A stretch of 5,113 nt of DNA from Methanobacterium sp. GTDB lineage: Archaea; Methanobacteriota; Methanobacteria; Methanobacteriales; Methanobacteriaceae. The stretch covers positions 1 to 5,113 of the forward strand of contig JAUNXM010000142.1 in assembly GCA_030539815.1 (NCBI GenBank), read 5' to 3'. A model generated the notes under the pieces. It saw only the letters and a program-made list of their open reading frames with translations, did no database searches and was not told the origin of the DNA. Within the stretch, counting starts at the first letter, position 1, and each line of letters begins with the position of its first letter. Both the position numbers and the translations under genes were made by a program. Positions 4,987-5,113 of the stretch are shown in pieces.

Positions 4987-5113
4987 ATGATACAAATAAT
5001 TAATCACTTACTTTTACAGGAAAAGCTTACCCTTATCCGTAGGGAAGGAATAGATGGCGTCCATTTCAGAGGCGGAATAATAGAAATAGGGCGCTGGTTA
5101 GCCTACGAACTAA
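4987..5113 (+). CDS. upp: Uracil phosphoribosyltransferase (N-terminal part)
   Basis: The first 42 codons of a protein that runs off the right edge. UPRT converts uracil and PRPP to UMP and pyrophosphate in cytosolic pyrimidine salvage. The visible N-terminus, MIQIINHLLLQEKLTLIRRE, and a following FRGGIIEIGRWLAYEL match the family pattern seen in bacterial Upp (HPL-x-x-HKL-x-x-(L/M)R, then FR-x-x-x-x-E(I/V)-x-x-L-x-x-YE). The PRPP-binding loop and uracil site lie beyond the window, so the call rests on the N-terminus only. The ATG follows GGTG (4977-4980) at 6-nt spacing. A BRE/TATA-like sequence at 4899-4908 could start transcription near 4932. It is divergent from the sugar dehydrogenase-like gene; a functional link between the two is not apparent. 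A related phosphoribosyltransferase is less likely. Confidence 0.75.
   Translation, partial: MIQIINHLLLQEKLTLIRREGIDGVHFRGGIIEIGRWLAYEL

Overview
The window looks like chromosomal DNA of a hydrogenotrophic methanogen, probably Methanobacteriales and Methanobacterium-like. It is AT-rich, with archaeal BRE/TATA promoters, GGTG-type ribosome binding sites, and genes typical of or confined to archaea (Trm56 tRNA methyltransferase, CobZ-type phosphatase, a PII-like zinc-ribbon protein known from methanogens). This placement is inference from gene content and signals; no alignment was run.

Left edge (1-853): the N-terminal 131 codons of larC, the nickel-pincer-cofactor nickel insertase, run leftward off the window. 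To its right is a compact transcription unit. A strong BRE/TATA element sits so close to the ATG of a 48-codon gene that the mRNA should be nearly leaderless, and a hairpin plus T-tract terminator overlaps the stop codon. A perfect 6-7-6 dyad lies between the two divergent units.

Zinc-ribbon pair (854-1524, minus strand): a 167-aa PII-like protein with a C-terminal zinc ribbon, started by TTG, is coupled through a TGATG stop/start overlap to a 55-aa stand-alone zinc ribbon. The two ribbons have identical cysteine spacing and the same S-R-Y-Y tail, so they look like paralogues. Bases 1525-1866 are a 342-bp gene-free divergent region rich in short palindromes.

Cobalamin and tRNA operon (1867-3675, plus strand): cobZ, cobS and trm56 are packed with a 3-nt gap and then a 0-nt gap, each with its own Shine-Dalgarno. 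CobZ and CobS close the nucleotide-loop assembly of cobalamin. Trm56 methylates C56 of tRNA and has no known role in that pathway.

Right edge (3676-5113): a convergent, membrane-anchored sugar dehydrogenase-like beta-propeller on the minus strand is followed divergently by the first 42 codons of a uracil phosphoribosyltransferase that continues beyond the window.

I found no mobile element, CRISPR array, tRNA, rRNA or recognised riboswitch. The least explained items are the small leaderless gene, the duplicated zinc ribbon, and the palindrome-rich leader region of the cobalamin operon.
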